Positions 60,063-64,000 of a stretch of 64,000 nucleotides of DNA are shown one piece after another. Numbering within the stretch: the first letter of the stretch is position 1; the number at the start of each line of letters is the position of its first letter. Origin of the DNA: Bacteroidia bacterium (GTDB taxonomy: Bacteria; Bacteroidota; Bacteroidia; Flavobacteriales_D; Parvicellaceae); the NCBI GenBank assembly GCA_030426105.1, contig JAUHZI010000001.1, forward strand, positions 1 through 64,000. The letters run 5' to 3'. The notes beneath the pieces were generated by a model. That model did no database searches and was not told the origin of the DNA. It saw only the letters and a list, made by a program, of their open reading frames with translations. Made by a program: the position numbers and the translations under genes.

Positions 60063-62252
60063 ATGTCAATCAATCGATTCAAAGCTTTAGAAGCATCTCA
60101 AAAAAGACAACCACAAACAGTGAACTACCCGTCGGATAAAATATCTGATTACTTTGGGGAAAATGTTTTTGATATAGGTAAAATGCGTTCTTACTTAACA
60201 GAAGACGCTTATAAAAGCGTTAAAAAAGCTATGTTAGAAGGACATAGAATTGAACGTAACATTGCTGATCAAATTGCAACCGCAATGAAAGACTGGGCAA
60301 TGTCGAAAAAGGTAACTCATTATACTCACTGGTTCCAACCATTAACTGGATCGACTGCAGAGAAACATGATGCTTTCTTTACTCCAACTGAAGAAGGAAG
60401 AGCTATTGAACAATTTGAAGGAAAATTATTAATCCAACAAGAGCCTGACGCTTCTTCATTTCCAAATGGAGGTATTCGAAACACTTTTGAAGCAAGAGGG
60501 TATACAGCATGGGATCCTACCTCTCCAGCTTTTATCATGGGACGCACTCTATGTATCCCTACGATATTTATATCATATACAGGAGAAGCTTTAGATTATA
60601 AAGCTCCATTATTAAAGGCACTAGACGCTGTAGATGAAGCGGCAACTGATGTTTGTCAATATTTTGACAAAAACATTTCTAGAGTTAGAGCGACCCTAGG
60701 GTGGGAACAAGAGTACTTCTTAGTAGATACTGCTCTATTTAATGCAAGACCTGATTTAATTTTATCTGGACGAGCTTTGGTGGGTCATTCTCCAGCAAAA
60801 GGACAACAATTAGACGATCATTATTTTGGGTCTATTCCTGAGCGAGCGACGGCTTTTATGCAGGATTTTGAAACAGAGGCATACAGATTAGGAATACCTG
60901 TTACAACGAGGCATAATGAAGTTGCCCCTAATCAGTTTGAATGTGCTCCAATGTTTGAAGAGGCAGATTTAGCTGTTGATCACAATTTATTGCTAATGGA
61001 TTTATTGGAAAAAGTTGCTTCTAGACACCACTTTGAAGTGTTGTTACATGAAAAACCTTTTGCTGGTCTTAATGGATCAGGGAAGCATAACAACTGGTCT
61101 CTAGGAACAAACACTGGCGTTAACTTATTACAACCAGGAAAAAATCCAAAAACGAACTTAAGGTTTCTAACTTTCTTGGTCAATACAATCAAAGGTATTC
61201 ATGATTATGCTGATGTACTACGTTCTAGCATTGCTTCTGCATCTAACGATCATAGACTTGGTGCTAACGAAGCACCTCCAGCTATTATGTCTGTTTTTAT
61301 TGGTTCTCAGCTTTCTGAAATGTTAGATAAGATTGAAAAATCTATCAAGGCTGGAAAAATGACTCCAGAAGATAAAACAGCATTGAAATTAGACATTGGT
61401 AAAATCCCTCAACTAATGTTGGACAATACTGATCGTAATAGAACATCTCCTTTCGCCTTTACTGGAAATAAATTTGAGTTCAGAGCTGTAGGTTCTACTG
61501 CTAACTGTTCGCAGGCTATGATAGCTATCAATACAATAATGGCTAAGCAACTAAAAGCTTTTAAGAAGTCTGTTGATTCAAGAATTGCTAAGGGTGTGAA
61601 AAAAGATGAAGCAATTTTAAAAGAATTACAAGATTTAATTAAAGCATCTAAAAAGATTCGTTTTGAAGGAAATGGGTACGGTGACGAATGGGTAAAAGAA
61701 GCTGAGAAAAGAGGTTTATCAAATCTAAAAGATACACCTAGGGCTTTAACACCAATGAAAACTAAAGCTTATGTTAATCTATTTGAAAGCCAAGGTGTTT
61801 TAACGAAACGTGAGATTGAAGCAAGACATGACATAGAGCTTGAAGCTTATACAATGAAGATTCAAATTGAAGCTCGTATTTTAGGTGATCTTTGTAAAAC
61901 ATATATTACTCCAGCTGTAATTAGATACCAAACCGAATTACTAAGCAATGTTAAAGGTCTACAAGATGTTTTGGGTGCTAATGAAGCTAAAAAAGCTGGA
62001 AAAGTTCAAATCGAAATCATTAAGGAGATCAGCCAACATTTAGAAGTCATAAAAACTGATGTTGACAAAATGGTTGAAGAGCGTAAGAAAGCAAACAAAA
62101 TTGCAAACACTGAAGAAAAAGCCTTTGCTTATTGCGATAATGTAAAACCTTTTATTGAAGACATCAGATACCATACTGACAAACTTGAACAATTGGTAGA
62201 TGACTCATACTGGCCATTACCAAAGTTGAGAGAGTTATTATTTACTAAATAA
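60063..62252 (+). CDS. glnN: Glutamine synthetase type III
   Basis: WFQPLTGSTAEKHDAF; GWEQEYFLVD; HNEVAPNQFECAPMFEEA; FAGLNGSGKHNNWSL; NRTSPFAFTGNKFEFRAVGS. Confidence 0.95.
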   Translation: MSINRFKALEASQKRQPQTVNYPSDKISDYFGENVFDIGKMRSYLTEDAYKSVKKAMLEGHRIERNIADQIATAMKDWAMSKKVTHYTHWFQPLTGSTAEKHDAFFTPTEEGRAIEQFEGKLLIQQEPDASSFPNGGIRNTFEARGYTAWDPTSPAFIMGRTLCIPTIFISYTGEALDYKAPLLKALDAVDEAATDVCQYFDKNISRVRATLGWEQEYFLVDTALFNARPDLILSGRALVGHSPAKGQQLDDHYFGSIPERATAFMQDFETEAYRLGIPVTTRHNEVAPNQFECAPMFEEADLAVDHNLLLMDLLEKVASRHHFEVLLHEKPFAGLNGSGKHNNWSLGTNTGVNLLQPGKNPKTNLRFLTFLVNTIKGIHDYADVLRSSIASASNDHRLGANEAPPAIMSVFIGSQLSEMLDKIEKSIKAGKMTPEDKTALKLDIGKIPQLMLDNTDRNRTSPFAFTGNKFEFRAVGSTANCSQAMIAINTIMAKQLKAFKKSVDSRIAKGVKKDEAILKELQDLIKASKKIRFEGNGYGDEWVKEAEKRGLSNLKDTPRALTPMKTKAYVNLFESQGVLTKREIEARHDIELEAYTMKIQIEARILGDLCKTYITPAVIRYQTELLSNVKGLQDVLGANEAKKAGKVQIEIIKEISQHLEVIKTDVDKMVEERKKANKIANTEEKAFAYCDNVKPFIEDIRYHTDKLEQLVDDSYWPLPKLRELLFTK

Positions 62253-62273
62253 ACCAATATCATACTTTACATT

Positions 62274-62310
62274 AAAAGACCTTTAGCTATTTTGCTAAGG
62301 GTCTTTTTTT
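62274..62310 (+). terminator. Intrinsic terminator
   Basis: AAAAGACCTTTAGC...GCTAAGGGTCTTTTTTT. Confidence 0.88.
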
Positions 62311-62396
62311 TATCAAAACACTATTAAACTTCTTGGATATAGGTCATTATTAATTCGATAATCTTCACTATCTTTATTCAAAATAATTTTCAAACT

Positions 62397-63323
62397 ATGC
62401 AAGAAATATACACCTCCTATGGGGTTGGGATAATTATCCTTGCCTTATTAATTTACAAAGCAATTATCATTGTTGATGAAAAAACTTTTTATGTTATTCA
62501 ACGACTAGGAAAATTCAACAAAATGGCGGGTGCTGGATTTGGGCTTATTATTCCTTTTATTGACTCAAAAGTTGGAGTACTAAACATGAGAATTCAGCAA
62601 TTAGATGTAGACATCGAAACCAAGACTCAGGACGACGTTTTTGTTCACCTTAGAGTTTCTGTTCAATACCAAGTTATGAACGATAAACTATGGGATGCTT
62701 ATTATGCTTTAGACAACCCTCGTCACCAAATTTCATCCTATATCTTTGATGACGTTCGAGCTGAAGTTCCAAAAATGGAACTAGATGACGTTTTTGCTAA
62801 AAAAGATGACATTGCAGATGCTGTTAGAAAGAATCTTTCTGACTCGATGCACGAATATGGATATATTATTGTAAAAGCGCTCATTACAGACATTGACCCT
62901 GACCCTAATGTTAAAGAGTCGATGAATAAAATTAATGCTGCCAAGAGAGAAAAAGAAGCAGCTATCGAAGAAGCTGAAGCTCAAAAAATTAGAGTTGTAA
63001 AAGCCGCAGAAGCCGATGCCGAATCAAAACGTTTATCAGGTGAAGGTATTGCTAGTCAACGTTTAGAAATAGTAAGAGGTTTTAAAGAGTCTGTGGAGGA
63101 TTTCCAAAAAACACTAAAAGACATTACACACGAGGAAGTTATGCAATTTGTCCTACTAACTCAGTATTTTGATACCCTGAACAACATTGGACAAAATGGG
63201 AAAAACACTTCTATTTTAGTTCCTCATTCTCCAAGCGCCATGAAGGATTTCCAACAACAAATTATTGAGGGAACACTAATTGGGAAAAAGTTAGAGAGCG
63301 CTTCTGAAGGTGATGATGATTAA
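62397..63323 (+). CDS. SPFH/Band 7 (stomatin-like) membrane protein
   Basis: VIQRLGKFNKMAGAGFGLIIPFIDSKVG; AEAQKIRVVKAAEADAESKRLSGEGIASQR. Confidence 0.93.
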   Translation: MQEIYTSYGVGIIILALLIYKAIIIVDEKTFYVIQRLGKFNKMAGAGFGLIIPFIDSKVGVLNMRIQQLDVDIETKTQDDVFVHLRVSVQYQVMNDKLWDAYYALDNPRHQISSYIFDDVRAEVPKMELDDVFAKKDDIADAVRKNLSDSMHEYGYIIVKALITDIDPDPNVKESMNKINAAKREKEAAIEEAEAQKIRVVKAAEADAESKRLSGEGIASQRLEIVRGFKESVEDFQKTLKDITHEEVMQFVLLTQYFDTLNNIGQNGKNTSILVPHSPSAMKDFQQQIIEGTLIGKKLESASEGDDD

Positions 63324-63344
63324 ATCGTTATAGTAACTATAAAT

Positions 63345-63379
63345 AAAAAGGCGAATTGAACATTCAATTCGCCTTTTTA
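63345..63379. terminator. Bidirectional intrinsic terminator
   Basis: AAAAAGGCGAATTGAA-CA-TTCAATTCGCCTTTTT between convergent genes. Confidence 0.92.
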
Positions 63380-63396
63380 TATTCTTCTCGTGTTAT

Positions 63397-63876
63397 TTAT
63401 TCTTGCCACTGTTTTAATTTAATTCCTACATCTGTTATTTCTTCTAACACTGGTACACGCATACCGTGTGCTAGAGCCACTTTATACTTTCCTTCTAAAG
63501 GAAACCTCCTATGCTCCATAAAAGTAGATGTAGTTGTAATAATCGTACCTGAATTATTCCCTAACCAATTACCGTATTGATCAGCTAGTACAATTTCTAA
63601 CGTGTCACGACGTGTTTTTCCATTTGGAAATGTAATATCAGAAAACAAAAAGACATTACTCCATTGGTAATTCTCTGTATTGCGAATTAAAACTGAAAAA
63701 TTATAATAATTAACTGTATCTTTAATGTCAAACTCAAACTCTAAAGCCTTAGACTCCTCCCATTTTTGTTGACTCAAAACTTTACTTTGATTGACTACAA
63801 CACCTTTCTCTCCACAAGAATAAAGTGTTAACAATGCCATTACAAAAACACTAATCTTTTTTATCCCCTGAAGCAT
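63397..63876 (-). CDS. gldH: Gliding motility lipoprotein GldH
   Basis: LLTLYSCGEKGVVVNQ lipobox; FPNGKTRRDTLEIVLADQYGNWLGNNSG...RFPLEGKYKVALAHGMR. Confidence 0.9.
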   Translation of the reverse strand: MLQGIKKISVFVMALLTLYSCGEKGVVVNQSKVLSQQKWEESKALEFEFDIKDTVNYYNFSVLIRNTENYQWSNVFLFSDITFPNGKTRRDTLEIVLADQYGNWLGNNSGTIITTTSTFMEHRRFPLEGKYKVALAHGMRVPVLEEITDVGIKLKQWQE

Positions 63877-64000
63877 TTGTTTTTCCTTTAGGTTTATTAT
63901 TTCTATTCGAATTTTGTTTTCGATTTCGATTATTTGGTCTGTTATTTTTTCTCGGAGTATTTGGTGACTTTACATCTTTTGCTCCTTCTTTTTTCGCTTG
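63851..64000 (-). CDS. C-terminal tail of a PSP1/RicT-like protein (partial, window edge)
   Basis: Minus frame QAKKEGAKDVKSPNTPRKNNRPNNRNRKQNSNRNNKPKGKTNASGDKKD*; identity inferred mainly from position upstream of gldH. Confidence 0.6.
   Translation of the reverse strand, partial: QAKKEGAKDVKSPNTPRKNNRPNNRNRKQNSNRNNKPKGKTNASGDKKD

Noticed and set aside
1-64000. CRISPR arrays, tRNA/rRNA genes, IS elements, phage genes, retrons or known defence systems
   Set aside because: Looked for direct-repeat arrays, tRNA-like T-arm motifs, transposase/integrase and defence-type ORFs; none seen by eye, although a dedicated scan was not possible.

Overview
About 96% of the window (from ~2.2 kb to the right edge) is an ordinary AT-rich Bacteroidota/Flavobacteriales-type chromosome segment: core genes (dcp-type M3 peptidase, dut, mfd, rho, yidD, lpdA, lgt, mpl-like, hemW, pyk, folA/thyA, rimK, glnN, gldH, ricT C-terminus) mixed with lineage-typical secreted and surface genes (T9SS-sorted FG-GAP protein, PorP/SprF-TSP3-OmpA fusion, TPR proteins, CotH kinase-family protein, three tandem FKBPs). 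The first ~2.2 kb is strikingly different. It is GC-rich and looks like a chain of at least three unrelated bacterial fragments: SDR C-terminus plus purC, then purC/purE plus a PAS-kinase N-terminus, then an antisense NtrC-type AAA+ fragment. This chain is joined inside a conserved sigma-54 AAA+ motif to the AT-rich response regulator, and the best reading is a chimeric contig end. I found no CRISPR, rRNA, tRNA, integrase or transposase. The best biological leads are: (i) a YodB/HxlR-type operator between divergent alkD-like and hxlR genes; (ii) an unannotated 32-aa membrane microprotein with its own Bacteroidota-type promoter upstream of a GH3 gene; (iii) three tandem FKBP PPIases carrying 0, 2 and 1 N-terminal domain copies; (iv) a CotH-kinase / 108-aa unknown / orphan TPR-LytS kinase run; and (v) a Rho with a long Asn/Lys-rich disordered insertion. 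I saw no convincing undescribed defence or mobile system. All product calls are from reading translations by eye; no database search was run.
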